Shown one piece after another: positions 22,541-34,375 of a DNA stretch of 64,000 nucleotides; the first letter of the stretch is position 1, and the number at the start of each line of letters is the position of its first letter. The notes below the pieces were generated by a model. The model searched no databases and was not told the DNA's origin. It saw only the letters and a list, made by a program, of their open reading frames with translations. This stretch comes from Latrodectus hesperus. Lineage: Eukaryota > Arthropoda > Arachnida > Araneae > Theridiidae. Made by a program: the position numbers and the translations under genes. Location of the stretch: the NCBI GenBank assembly GCA_037975125.1, contig CM075862.1:13172625-13236624 (forward strand), read 5' to 3'.

Positions 22541-22791
22541 AAGTTTTCATTCATGAAAACTTGTCATTATCTTTTGATATTGTGTTTCCATTCATGAAAA
22601 TCACCATTACCTTTTGATATTGAGTTTCCATTCATGAAAATCGCCATTTCCTTTTGATATTGAGTTTCCATTCATGAAAATCGCCATTTCCTTTTGATAT
22701 TGAGTTTCCATTCATGAAAATCGCCATTTCCTTTTAGTATTGAGTTTCCATTCATGAAAATCGCTATTACCTTTTGATATTGAGTTTCCAT
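22541..22791. repeat. Minisatellite, 40-bp unit, six copies
   Basis: The word TTCATGAAAA recurs at 22550, 22591, 22631, 22671, 22711 and 22751, giving spacings of 41, 40, 40, 40 and 40. Each unit also carries CCTTTTGATATTGAGTTTCC. The three central units (starting 22631 to 22711) are almost identical, while the first is diverged. TTCATGAA within each unit is an 8-bp palindrome. Confidence 0.97.
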
Positions 22792-22889
22792 GATGCTATA
22801 ACATTCCTCAATTTTACGAAGCTTAATGCGCTTCATTTATTTATATTTTATTAAATGATCCCCTAATAATAAAAATAAATGAAATACCT

Positions 22890-23300
22890 GAGAAGTCGCA
22901 CCCCCGCCTCCCCCCTGTGATCGTATGAATAAACCCAAGAAACGATCCGACGAAATGGAGTACTGCGCGCCCCGAGATGGCCATGCGACATCGAACATAA
23001 TGAAGGATCAGTCGAATGAGGGGGACAACCCTGTAGCCAGCCAATTTCACGGATGGTTTCCATTTCTTCGTCTTTTTTTCTCGGCAGCCTCCTCATTTCT
23101 CTGCCGTCCTCTTCATGTATATATATATTTTGCAATTTTTTGCCCTCCTGGTACATTTACGTCCAAAGTTTTCAAGGTGGCTTTTGCTGTTTTATTCTTC
23201 TTCCCCCCTTCTATGTCTCCCCCTGAGTAGAGGGAGGTGTGGGCTGTACACATTGTCTGAATGGACACTTTCGCTCGTCAATCTCATTTTCCCATTTTCT
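22890..23300. other. GC-richer non-coding island
   Basis: Complex sequence with CpG (GAAGTCGCACCCCCGCCTCC, GCGCGCCCCGAGATGG). Overlapping frames exist on both strands, including a 101-codon plus-strand frame at 22925, but none resembles a known protein. C-rich patches sit at both ends. Confidence 0.3.
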
Positions 23301-23449
23301 TAATTCACTTTTTGTGAAGGTGGCTCTACCGTTGATTATAAGACTGATTCTCGTAACCACAAGAAAGAGAATCCCGTAAAATTTTTGACACTCGATCTAA
23401 ACAAATGTACTGCGTCCATCTACCACTCTTAAAATGCAAAACTGTTCGC

Positions 23450-23600
23450 CTAATAGTTCTGGCCTTCGATTCAGCATTTCGTAAGTTCGATACCCATTTC
23501 GAGCATGGATGTATGCAGTGGTCGACTTCAGATTGAAGATCCTGGTTTTTTGGGGACCATAGAGTGACACCCAATCAACCCACTGTTAGTCCGTGATGCC
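23450..23600 (+). mobile_element. SINE A copy, degenerate
   Basis: Box B region AAGTTCGATACCCATTTCGA is followed by GCATGGATGTATGCAGTGG and a decayed body (GAAGATCCTGGTTT). The 3' end is not clear. Confidence 0.65.
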
Positions 23601-24435
23601 ATCGAGTGTCAAGTATTTCGTTCCTTAAGACGTTATTCTCACCATTAGATATTGCCATGCTCTAAATTGTTTGCCTCAGAAATGTAAGCTTTTTGTGATA
23701 ACTTTTTTTTTGTAATTAATTCTATAATCTAACGATAGTTCTGCTTTAATTGGCGGGTTACCAGCGATAAAGGTTTAAAAAAAATCGGAAAAGATTTTAC
23801 TTGATAAGTTCTTGAATCGCATAAAGTAAAGAAGCTACCACGAATATTATTTTAAATACAACTTTTTAATTTTTGTTCTATAATATCTCAACGCCTATTT
23901 ATTTTTTTCAACTATGCAAAACGGTTTAGAATATTTTCTTCCTTTGTATAAATACTGAATCTTTTTCCCCCATCATTCACTTAAGCTTCTCTGTTGACTT
24001 GTCAAGCACAATATAGTATCTTGTGTGCAAAATGCATTCAGTAAACCAATGAATTATTGATTGTTTTTCGGACTCTTTCGTAATTTCGACGTTTTAGGAG
24101 AAAAATCGCTAGTTCTAGAAGAAATTATGCATTTGAAATCTTACTGATATGCAATCGTCTTAGTTATTTGTTCAGCAGCAAATACCCTCTCTTGTTCAGT
24201 ATTGATTATCCAACTACTTATTAATGATCTGTAATTATCAATAACTACTACCGGAACGATGATCTGTTGGAACATGTACGAAACTTACTGTTTGCTCCAT
24301 CAATATTTTTCGTGACCGAAATGGAGACAGGTGTACCCCGTATATGTGTGTGTACTACTGAATATGTCATTTTCCTTCAATGGCCAGACATTTCAGGATG
24401 GGATTTTCCTACTTCACTATTGGATTGCAAGCTCT
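23601..24435. other. No recognised feature
   Basis: AT-rich. A short CTTGT/TGT-rich patch near 24330-24360. No gene seen. Confidence 0.4.
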
Positions 24436-24439
24436 TCTG

Positions 24440-24960
24440 TCATTGGCCATGAACATCCAGTTATTTTTTAAATTCTGTTTCCAAACAGTCGAGCCATCTA
24501 AGTTTAGGTCTCCCTCTTTTTCGGGTCCCGAATAGTCTGACCTAAAAGATCTTTCTTGTTACACGATTTTCATGCATTCGGCACAGTTCCCATGTCGTTC
24601 TCTGAATCCTTATGTATTTTACTATATCTAGTTCTTTAAATGATTTAAAGAGCTCAGAGTTAGTTCTTCTTAACCAGATATTGTTACATTTTATGCCACC
24701 AAAAATACTTCTCAAAATGTTTCTTTCAAAAACAGAAATGATATTTTTTAACTTTTCTGTCATTGCTCAGGTTTCAGCAGAGTATATAAGAATGGGTCTG
24801 GAAATTAGAATGCTCGTTAATGAAGCTAGACTTCAAAGAATGTCATTACAAACTTCAAATTTCCTATTGTTGATGTTTTGGCTATCTTTTGCTAATTATG
24901 TCTCTAATAAAGTGCATCCCGATTCTGCCGAAATATTTATCTCAGTTGCTTTTTAAATAT
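24440..24960 (-). mobile_element. LINE fragment, RT C-terminal part (family L1)
   Basis: On the minus strand the frame from 24763 down reads FERNILRSIFGGIK, then LRRTNSELFKSFKELDIVKY and IRIQRTTWELCRMHENR. Before it, after a stop, lies SLASLTSILISRPILIYSAE. After it comes the frameshifted RKRGRPKLRW-type tail (around 24480-24545). The same order is seen in the 502-1268 copy. There are several stops and frameshifts. It is 5'-truncated and dead. Confidence 0.8.
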
Positions 24961-25079
24961 TATATAGGCAGTAATTCGTATCAGAACTCGAACACCTTCA
25001 AAAATGCTGCTAGACAATTTACTTGCGCAAGAAACACGATATATTTTTTTACTTCATTCCCTTTCTCTGGAGCAAGTAA

Positions 25080-25680
25080 TCATTCCGCTTTGACATACTT
25101 TTATGCGCAATAAAAAGCTTGCCAGTCCGGGCTTTTCATGGCTTGACAATGCGCCTTTACAGCCTGTGCCTGGGCTTCCATCACCCAAACGGAAGCGACC
25201 GCAAGTGTCCAATCACTGTTCCCAGTTTATGATTTCCGCAAACGCAATTTCCACTTCCTTAAACAACTTCTCTGCATTCTTTTGCAGCCTAATAACCCTT
25301 CCTATACTTCTAGGCCTCCCCCTCCCCTTCCAGTCAATAGCTGCGTTTTGTTGTGCTTCCACCTTTTCTTTTTCTTTTTTTTTTTTTACCTCATATCTGT
25401 TCTTTAGGAAGCTCCAAGGGAAGAATTAATAACCTCCGTTATGCGACACTTGAAGCTCAAGTGCCAATAAAATGTCGCGCTGGAAATTTTCCCGACAAAA
25501 TCCTGTGCGATGGTTTTACTTATGACACGAGAAATTCTCGTTGTTTGACGAAGGAAATGATTCGTTTCGGATTTTTTGATTTGTTATACCATTATCGGGC
25601 GGCGGTGAAAGTTCGGATTCGGTGCCATGCTGAAAAATATTCAGCTGACTTTGTTCTATAGTGAGATGTAGCTCAGATGA
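25080..25680. other. GC-richer non-coding island with T-tract
   Basis: Complex sequence (GCGCCTTTACAGCCTGTGCC, CCAAACGGAAGCGACCGC) interrupted by a CTTTTTC-rich tract at 25365-25390. Frames of about 100 codons exist on the plus strand but are built mostly from the tract. No family match. Confidence 0.3.
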
Positions 25681-26680
25681 AAGTACCATAAATGTCAATT
25701 TTAAAGATATTAATCGTGTACTTTGAAATATATATTAATGTAATAAAACAAAGGGAGATATTAGAAAAAATTTAAGTTTAAATCTGTTCAGTAGTATTAA
25801 TTTCTTGACGTAAATTGACAAAACTACCGATTGTTTTTATCAATTGAAGCTACCTTGCAAAATTTCTTACTTACAAATACAATTTAACGGATTATACTGT
25901 GAGAGTTGTGGATCACTTCAGAAATGTAACTACGCGACTGTTTAATCAGTTATATACATTGAAAATAGCATTTGAAAATAAATTGCATGTGTATACTAAA
26001 TTATTTCTGTCTTGATTTCTTTAGACTAGTGATGTAATACTAATATTTTATGAGTATGCTTCTGTAAGATTCATTTCTGGGGAAAACAATTCCTGAAAGT
26101 CGAAACATTACAAAATCATCTTAAATAACCTAAAAATATCACCTTAACCTAAAAAAAATTTTGTAAAATACACAAGAACTCTTGCTGGGATGGGATGATA
26201 AAAAGTTGCAGTCTCTGTTAGTTACGAGACCAGAGTACCTGAAGGTAGAGGACTGAGGTTATGAACCTGGTCTAGAGCTACTGGCCAAAGGGAGTATGCA
26301 ACAACACAACTATTGCTATTGGACCAAAAATTTCTTGCTGAAATAGAAACTTTTCATATGTGCTTACCACAATATTCTCACATTTTCGAGTTTGAATTAT
26401 CTTCAAACGATGATCAAATCACTGAACCAAAGCTTTGTCTTCGATTGCATATAGTTTAATCGCATAACTATGATGTGTGTCAGTGCTGATTTTTTTCTTC
26501 TCCATTGGATTTGATTCTTCAAACTCTATTCCATTTGCGACAGTTTCCGTAGCTTACTACGTAAAAAAATGCATATTTTGCAGGCTTCCATAAGGAGGTG
26601 ATTTATAAAGCTCTTTCACTCATCAATATCGAAGAATATCTCATAAATTTGTTAGGTTCTTAGAAGCATTTTCATCAAAC
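25681..26680. other. No recognised gene
   Basis: AT-rich. The patch 26190-26310 is more complex and has an AGGTTATGAACCTGG word that faintly recalls a box B, but no second copy supports it. Confidence 0.35.
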
Positions 26681-26689
26681 CTCTCCATA

Positions 26690-26850
26690 CTGAGGTTGCT
26701 GCATATGGTTCAGCAGTTCTTAGTTTCGATTCCGATATTTGACTTTTGTATTTGTTTGGAATCCATTTAAGCTATAAGTTACTATTCACTTAACTTTCAA
26801 GTGCCTGAAATGACTGTTGGACGGCAACCAAATCATTCCAAATCACTGCG
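26690..26850 (+). mobile_element. SINE A copy, degenerate
   Basis: Recognisable blocks are ATGGTTCAGCAGTTCTTAG, GTTTCGATTCC, TTTGGAATCCATTTAAG and the 3' signature AAATGACTGTTGGACGGC with a CAACCAAATC tail. The head is decayed. Confidence 0.7.
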
Positions 26851-27219
26851 CCTTACAATCTTCTGAATTGAATTCTTTTCAATAAAGGAACTTCCTAATC
26901 TCACTTTATTTTATTCACTTATCCATGTAACTTTACTTGCATAGTTCAATTCCTCGTGATAATAGGATTGTAATGTCTTTCAGTTTTGTTTTGAAAGTTC
27001 TTAATTTATTACTCACTCGAACATTTAAGAACAGGCTCGTCGTATTCAACATCTGAATGGATGGATTGGAAGTAGGTTCCCGAAGAACTATTTCGGTACT
27101 TTTCTGAAGTGTTTCATCTTATTATACTTACATCATTCTTAAGTACTGGCTCTCACTGAACAGTTTTTTAGGCTTAATTCATTGCAATTCGCGAACTGTT
27201 ATCGTTCGCACCAGATGCA

Positions 27220-27760
27220 GATCTGTATAGTCGGCGAAGAGGATGGAATAAAAATGGCAGCAAAATTTCCATCCTTCTACCTTCAAAAGATGAAAATTGA
27301 GAGGAAGGGAGCAGAAATTTCCAGATAGTCACAAACAAGAGAAATAAGACCCTCTTTCGATATCTCTCAAGAAAAGATTGCAGTTCTTGGTGTGGTGGTT
27401 GGGGGGGTACAGAGGAAGAAAAAAAAAGAAAGCGGTAAGAATGAGAAGAGCCGGCGTGTACAGGGGAGCCATTTAGATTTTACACTACTGTGAACTCAAA
27501 TTGCACAAGATGGCTAATGGCCTCGCGTCCTTCCCCCTGTTGTTTGCGAAAATTCCATCATACACTTCATTAATTTCTCATTCCCATGCAAATGAAGACA
27601 GGTCTTGTAATGACATTTTACGCTGGGAACACACACCGTCGGAGGATGGAGAGCGGTATAACCGATTCTCCCTCTCTCATCCCTCTTAGACCCGGAATGG
27701 ATAGAAAAATGGAACATGCTCCCCTTCGAGGCAAAATGGCTCAAAGAACTCGCCAGTGTT
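27220..27760. other. GC-richer non-coding island
   Basis: Complex sequence with purine tracts (GGTTGGGGGGGTACAGAGG). Open frames of 60-95 codons lie on both strands at 27500-27870 and overlap each other, with no recognisable product. Candidate conserved non-coding element. Confidence 0.3.
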
Positions 27761-29200
27761 TAGCCCTGAGAACTGTTCTACGTATGAGATTTTTCGAAGT
27801 TTTCTTGCAGTTGGAAAGTTTTGGGGGGTTCAGACTTGAAATAGTAAATTTTGATACATTTCAATGAATTGAAGTCAATATTGTTACATTTTCTTGGAGT
27901 TCAAGCATAAAATACTCTAAATATCGTAGTATATATTATAATGATTTTTCTTTCTTATAATATACGCTTATTTTCATGGAAATAAACTTTGAATAAAATG
28001 ATCAATTCTGTAAATTGATGGTAACTGGGTCTCCTAATTTCTATATCCTTGATGATAACACATCAGTAATGTTTTGAATATAATACAATAACAGGTTATT
28101 TTAGTGGTATTCTTAGTGTACTTCCTAGTTTTTAGAGTAGGAACAAGTTTGCGACAGAAAAATCATGCATTAAAAAGATAAAGAATAAGTAAATTAAAGC
28201 GTATTTTTACTCGTATATTTCGTCGACTCAAGTCTCGCCATACGAATATTTTTGGCGGCAACACACAGAATACACATTAAAAAAGTAATGATTATTATTA
28301 AAATATTTTCCTTTGGAATAATGATTTTGATATCATTTAAAACTTTCGTAAATAGTATATAAATGTGATGATATAAACGGTTTCAATTTGTGAAACACAT
28401 TTTGCACAGGTTGTCAATACTATTTAGCGACTTCATCGTTTTTTCCAAGCGAAATATAATTATTTCTGCTAATTGTAACTGCTGTATTTTTATGCCTGAT
28501 TCGGAATTTTTCAGTTTTCGAGACATTATCTAATCACTTCAAATCCAGATTAAAAACTAGTGTATTGATAATTCTTAAATGCAATGAATTTTAAAAACTT
28601 AAGTATGGTAGAAAGCAAAATATTATGCATATAATTTTGTGGCTTGTTTGCTGATAAAAATTTGCAAAACCTGTATAAAACAAGTAATTTTGTTTATTTC
28701 TATAGATTTTGTATGACGCATTTCAAATATTGGCGAAATTACTTCTGCGTGTATGTCAAATTGTTTTACTTTATTTTGATACTAAATTTATGATCAGTTA
28801 CAGGGTTAGTTTCTAGTATTTTTTGGACAAATTTTTAGCTGATTTATAAAGAAATCGGTGTGTCAATCCTCCTTAAAACATTGTCCTTTATGAGCTACTT
28901 ATGTCTTGTTTTAAATTATCGATTAAAAGTGATTAACTTTTCAATGCAACTATTTCTGTTACATTTGGAGTTGAATAAGCTTTTATCGGTGCTAATAGGT
29001 ACTTCTCTGACATCACGCAGTTGAACATTCTTCCTAGAGCAGGTAGTGGGTTTTATTCATGTGCTGCAGGTGTAGAACCGCCCCCATCCCCAAATATTCA
29101 CTTTCATCTTATTTGAATCCATTATTGTGTTCTCTTGTTTAAGCAATTAAATATAAAAGTTACTTGATGAAAAGCAATTTTTCTTAACCTACCTATCATG
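27761..29200. other. AT-rich sequence without recognised features
   Basis: Long AT-rich stretch. One richer spot near 29000-29090 (GAACCGCCCCCATCCCC). No gene or repeat family seen. Confidence 0.4.
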
Positions 29201-29206
29201 AACAAT

Positions 29207-29382
29207 GTGGCAAGCTAGCACCCGATCTGTTCCTTCATTCCAGCAGTTAGTGGGTTTGAATCACAGCTTGGAGTTGGATGTTAGTGGTTCGCCATTCACT
29301 TAAAACTGCTGGTACCGATCCAATTAGTCCTCTTGGGCAAAAAATGACCGTTGTGCTACAAACAATCCAAACCAATCGTTGA
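29207..29382 (+). mobile_element. SINE A copy
   Basis: The blocks GTGGCAAGCTAGCACCC, TTCCAGCAGTTAGTGGG, box B-like TTTGAATCACAGC, GGATGTTAGTGGTTCG, CCAATTAGTCCTCTTG, CAAAAAATGACCGTTG and tail AATCCAAACC follow the family order. Moderately diverged. Confidence 0.8.
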
Positions 29383-29389
29383 CCAAATA

Positions 29390-30860
29390 ATTTGTGTAGT
29401 TAGTAGTCGATTGGGATCGTACTGAGGCTTTATGATTCCAGTCGATGTCAGATCATTTTGATTCGTGTTTTCGTTTGCTACCTGAAAAGTGAGTGCTTGT
29501 AATTTATTCAAAAATCACATTTATGTGCATTGTTCTCTAACAAATTAAAGCTCATGAACAAAAGGTGACCTTTGAACTACAATCCGAACTCAGCATTTTA
29601 AGTCGTCGAAATGATTAATGAATGCTATGTTAATCCATACAATTTGTTAAATATTTAGGAACAAAAAACATTATGGTAATTTATTATTTTTGAGAAAAAG
29701 AAGCTGCTATTATAGTGGTCTAAAAAGTTATTGCTGATCAATGCTTACCATTTCTCCAAATTTCTAGGAATAATTGTCCTGATTGTTCTGATGTTGATTA
29801 AAAAATAATAAAACAAAAAAAGTGTTTTTATTATTAAGACTCGTTTTGATGTTTCGAAATTCTCATTTTTTTTCCCTCGTAACTACTGTTAAAAATCTAA
29901 TGTAATTATTTCTAGTTATCTTCATTCAAAAATATTATTTTTTTGCGTGTAATTTTTCTTGAGTAAGGATACTTCTTTTGTTTCCCCTTCTTGTTCTGTA
30001 TTTCCATAGAGATGTAGATTAATAATATTATAATGAATTCCTCCTGTAAATTGCTTTCTTGAATGTTGCTCAAACTAGGATTTTAAAAATCAAGCATTTT
30101 TTTTCTTTATTTATTTGGTATGCCAAGGTAATAAATAAATATATATAATAAGAGAGATATAAAAAATTAAGAAGTGATTTGTTTGCGCTTTTTGAACTGA
30201 ATTTGACATCGTTATACGTGTGTGAGAATGAAGTATCATAAAGGAAACAATATTCAAATTGAACACAAAGCGTATTAAAAGTTAAATCCTCCCCTTGCCG
30301 CTTATCTGATTCCTTAATGAGCCCATTTCTGCGCTCCTGATGGGCGAGGACACTTGACAGTGAGATAGCTTTCCGATCGGCTCTTTCTCTGAAATTAAAA
30401 TAGTTGAGTTGTAATTCACAGCCTATTCTCGAAATGCTGTGCCTATTGATATCCTTCTTCTGAGCGGCATGGCACGTTCTTTTCATAACCTCGGTGTCGT
30501 TTCCTGTACGCTATAATTCTTCTATCCATTTAAGCAACATTTCAGAATTTTTAAATGTACTTTAGATGTTAATATTTGACTCCAGGTTTGATTTCAATAC
30601 GATTTTAAAAATCTCTCTTTAACAATTTAATTCTAAATGAAGAGTTATTTCGTTTTGGATGTGCTGCCAAAACAATATTTTTTAACACAACCAATCTCAT
30701 TAAATTAGTTTTTTCTTAAACGTTTGAAAAGTTCTTTCGATAACATAGATTAGTTTTTAAAATATGTTGTTTTATTACTTTTGATGGCTTTGATTTGGGT
30801 CTTATTAATCTTTTGTTTATCTTGCCAAGTTCTCAGAATCAATTTTTTTTAAAATTGTTT
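29390..30860. other. No recognised gene
   Basis: AT-rich. The longest frame (minus strand, 30486 to 30070, 138 codons) begins in a slightly richer patch and ends in AT-rich sequence coding for KKCLIFK-like low-complexity. It shows no motif I know and I do not call it a gene. Confidence 0.4.
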
Positions 30861-30879
30861 CTTGGGTATCTCTTGACGT

Positions 30880-31229
30880 GTCCCGGGTCTTTGTTGGTTA
30901 GGGCGTTCTTTTTCGCTGTTGAAAGGTTGTGGTTTCGAATCTCGTTCCAATCGAAGGTCCGCCGTGTTTGCTAATGGTGACTGCGGCATGTTAAAAATGT
31001 CGTGGTCGCCATGTCCTCCATGTGAAATGATATCTCTGTGGGTAGCAGGCCAAGTCTATGGAATCATTTGCGTGTTCCTGCTTCTAAAATATAAAGGCCC
31101 TTACCACAATCGGGGCCACGTTGTACACCCACTGGGTGCTCCAGTGTGTAAGCTGCCATCACTTTTGTCCCTTGTTGAGCTGAGAAAATGTGAACAATCC
31201 TGCTTGCCGGGCGTTATGAAAGATGTGTG
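30880..31229 (+). mobile_element. SINE E copy with target-site duplication
   Basis: This is the reference copy of family E here. The tRNA-like head TTGTTGGTTAGGGCGTTC is followed by box B GGTTTCGAATCTCG. The body holds GGTCCGCCGTGTTTGC, GCATGTTAAAAATGTCG, GTCCTCCATGTGAAATGA, TTCCTGCTTC, CACTGGGTGCTCC and GCTGCCATCACTTTTG. TCTCTTGACGT lies on both sides (30869-30879 and 31230-31240), a perfect 11-bp TSD that fixes the element at about 350 bp. The 107-codon frame inside it is fortuitous. Confidence 0.88.
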
Positions 31230-31240
31230 TCTCTTGACGT

Positions 31241-32185
31241 AGCTAATTATTGCATAGAATTGTTTGAGAAGATACTTATCCATGTACAGAATAATAGAAC
31301 ATATTCATAATATTCTGATCTTGTGGTATGCGTTTCTTTTAGTTTTTTTTATTTTACCATTACTCGTTACGAAGTAAATAAATAGCGTGGGAAAGAGTTT
31401 GCTGTTGTGTTCGATCACCTGACTGCGAATTTACGCCTGTGTATCTATGAAACAATTTGTTGTCCATGATTTTTTATGTTAAAAATTCCATTGCTGAAAA
31501 TCCGTTACTCTCTAATGGTATAAAGGTCAATTGAAATTTAATATTCCAAAATTTAAATTTAAATTATTTATCTTAGTATATATTATTAAATAATTTAACA
31601 ATTTCCCCTCATAGTTTCCATGACTCCCAGGAAAGATTTGTATTTCAGTTTCGCTGGGAAGCTGCTTACTATAGTGTTGTTCAGTTTTAAGAACAGGTGT
31701 TTCGTTTTAGAGAGGTAAAGCCTCATATTATTGGTTAAACCTTCGATTTCAAATTCTGACCAATCATGGATGGTTTGCTCGTTGTTTAAAATCGGTTTTT
31801 ATGTTCCAGATAATTATCAATAATAATGAACAAAATGGCTTCAAATAGTTTCATATTAACAAAGTATGTTTATCTGGAGATTTGCATGCTATCTGATTTT
31901 TGCTTAAGATTTTTCTTCTATGTTAGTTCTGCGTATTATTTTTCATGAATATTATACATTATTTATCTCCAATGCTTTGGAATAGATCTGACTTATAATA
32001 AGTATGTCTAATAATTGAAAGAATTACCATTATAATCGGAATAATTTGTTAGATGAAACAAATTGTATGACTGAAACGCAATTCAAATGAGAAAGGATGT
32101 ATTATAACCAATCATGTCAAATATAATTTAGCATTAGGATGACTCATGGCATACTTTAATTCATTGACAGGTGGTATTCTCGATA
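31241..32185. other. AT-rich sequence without recognised features
   Basis: No gene, repeat array or recognised element. Confidence 0.4.
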
Positions 32186-32189
32186 ATCA

Positions 32190-32860
32190 CGCTAATCTTA
32201 CTTCTGATAGCCTTCCTTCATGCATATTCCAAGAAGTGAAAGCCCCGGATGTGATCACGTGACGAAGATCATGGAAGAGAGCGACACACTTGTGAAGCAC
32301 ATTATACCATTTTGCTTCTCGTTTACCCCAATTCACCGCTAGCGATGAGATTATTTCCATTTTTGAGTTTTTTTTCTTTTCTTCTTTTCCCTCCATTATA
32401 TCCCTTTTGCTTTTCGGGCTCTGTCGTGTTTAAAGCTGCAACCGAACAAGAGCTCTTATTTTTGGTTCTCCCCCGAATCTCTCCTTCTTCGGCATTCGTT
32501 TTAATTTTATTATTTTATTTCCTTTAGATTAAAATCCTCGGCGACGGCAATTTGCTTGTATAATGGGAAATTCGGTCAACCCTGCGCATTTAACAAAATG
32601 GGGGGAAAAAATTCGGGAGGAAAGGGGTGCGGAGAGTTGAGGGTAGAAAGGGAAAAATTTTATTTGATCTACCCGCGCAGCTGCTATTCAACCCTTTGAT
32701 AAATAAATCCTTTTCTATCTTATTATGCCTTTATTTTTCTTCCCACCCCATTCTCCAAACTATCGTTTTAAAATTAACCGTTGATTTAAAAAAAAAATCA
32801 CTAGGTGATTTCTTTCCAATACGTAACGCTTAAACCATCCTCGCCGTTTTAAAATTTCAA
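32190..32860. other. Candidate regulatory island
   Basis: A complex stretch (GTGATCACGTGACGAAGATC contains CACGTG at 32257-32262) is followed by pyrimidine tracts and a second complex part (CCTCGGCGACGGCAATTTGC) and GGGGGG/AAAA runs. No coding signal. The E-box and CpG content suggest a conserved element, by inference. Confidence 0.35.
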
Positions 32861-33320
32861 ATGATACTTTTAAAAATGTGGAAGGTGGCTCATATGTAAT
32901 ATCTAATATTCGGAAGATCGGTCTATAAATTAACGCTTTGAATTGTGTTGTCTCATTTTGTTAGACAGTATGAATTGCATTCCTTGGTAGGAATCCTAAG
33001 CAAATACTAATCAAGCAAAAAAAAAAAAATAGCAATAATTAAGTTTTAGGTAGACTTTTGACCTGAACCTCGAAAGTTTATGCCTGAAGAAGATATACGA
33101 AAAATTAAATTCCATTTTCATTTTTTTGGTATATATTTTGACAAAATATCTATGTCCTCATTGCGGTATCGTCTATTTTTATGGTTTTAATAATGTGATT
33201 TTGTTTTCATTGAAGCAGTTAAAACATTGCTGATTTGTTAAAATGAAAGTGGTATTATTTATGATATTAAACTTGGTAAAAGATTTTACCACCAATAAGT
33301 TAATTAACTAAAATCTCTAG
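32861..33320. other. No recognised feature
   Basis: AT-rich spacer with an A13 run near 33021. Confidence 0.4.
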
Positions 33321-33325
33321 TACGA

Positions 33326-33445
33326 CAGTCCCATATCTGGAACAAGACCTACAGTGCCCATATCTGTTTTTCTGACCTAGGACCATTGGAAACATATGTC
33401 TCTGTTAAGTGGTCAGCCTAACGCGAAGCACTACCAATATTCTCT
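33326..33445 (-). mobile_element. SINE B, 3' half
   Basis: On this strand it reads GACAGTCCCATATCTGG, CAAGACCTACAGTGCCCATA, TCTGTTTTTCTGACC and GTGGTCAGCCTAACGCGAAG. This is the reverse complement of the 3' half of the element at 34376-34756 (GCCTAACGCGAAA and CCTACAGTGCCCATAACTG blocks). The tRNA-like head is missing, and unlike the two plus copies it has no (TA)n tail. Confidence 0.8.
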
Positions 33446-34370
33446 CTCTACTGGTCTTCATAAATTAATGGCTTGTACGAAAATTACCACATGCTAATTA
33501 TTAAGTTAATCCAAAATAATTTATGAAATAACATAGGTTTATTATATCCAGCCTATTTACCACTTCGGAGACAATGGTATCCATTTTTTCATGGGAGAAA
33601 GCGGTGTTCTGCACACCCATGATCAGTTATATTTCTCTCCATGGACACGACACCAACCAACCATACCTTAGAATCAAAAATATATCATTGTGTGGTTGAA
33701 ATCCAGCTAGATTTCGACATATTTCTGACGGACATGTTCCAGGTTGCTGTTATCAACTACTGTTTCCTAATCTAATGAACAACAACATTTGAGGTATAAT
33801 TGTCAAATAAGGAATCCTATTGGTAAACAATGTTTGGTAGATATAACATAAAAAAGTGCTATTATTTTGAGATATCCGCCTTTGGTACTTCTAATAAAAT
33901 TGCAAGGCTTTTGTGTTGAATTATTATAGCATTTGCCTTTACGCGCAGGAAAGTCTGAGCTTTTAATAATTTTTTTTTTATTTATTCCAGATTATTTGTT
34001 GCAATTCAAAAATTTTTTTCTGATCGTGGACTAATTTTTCAACTGTTTTTAATTTCAGTGAAATGAGTTATGAAGTATGAAATCACTCCACATTATCATA
34101 TTTTCTTGTTTATTATAAATTAAATAAAAAAGATCCTTTCTGCTCACTTACCGAAGGGGCAGCAATGATAGAAAGTATTGCCTTCTTTATTTGATATAAT
34201 AAAACGTGTTAATATTTTGTTAGGATGTTTAACATTTTTTCTCGCATTAGAACTTGAAAGAATAGAAATTCTTAGAAAATATTAGATAAAAAAGAAATAT
34301 TAAGTCAAAAGATATTTATATCTTTATTTAAAGATGATATAAAGAGAATTTGGGTAATGTATTTCTATAT
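33446..34370. other. No recognised gene
   Basis: AT-rich. The patch 33590-33680 (GGTGTTCTGCACACCCATG, CCATGGACACGACACC) is more complex and could be an old repeat with no second copy here. Confidence 0.35.
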
Positions 34371-34375
34371 ATATT

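Noticed and set aside
22541..22791. CRISPR-like array
   Set aside because: There is no spacer diversity. The 40-bp units are contiguous tandem copies in a eukaryotic context.
26200..26310. Further tRNA-derived SINE
   Set aside because: Only a weak box-B-like word, with no second copy of the body in the window.
30070..30486. 138-codon minus-strand frame as a gene
   Set aside because: No domain, it ends in AT-driven low-complexity residues, and no neighbouring exon or splice pattern supports it.
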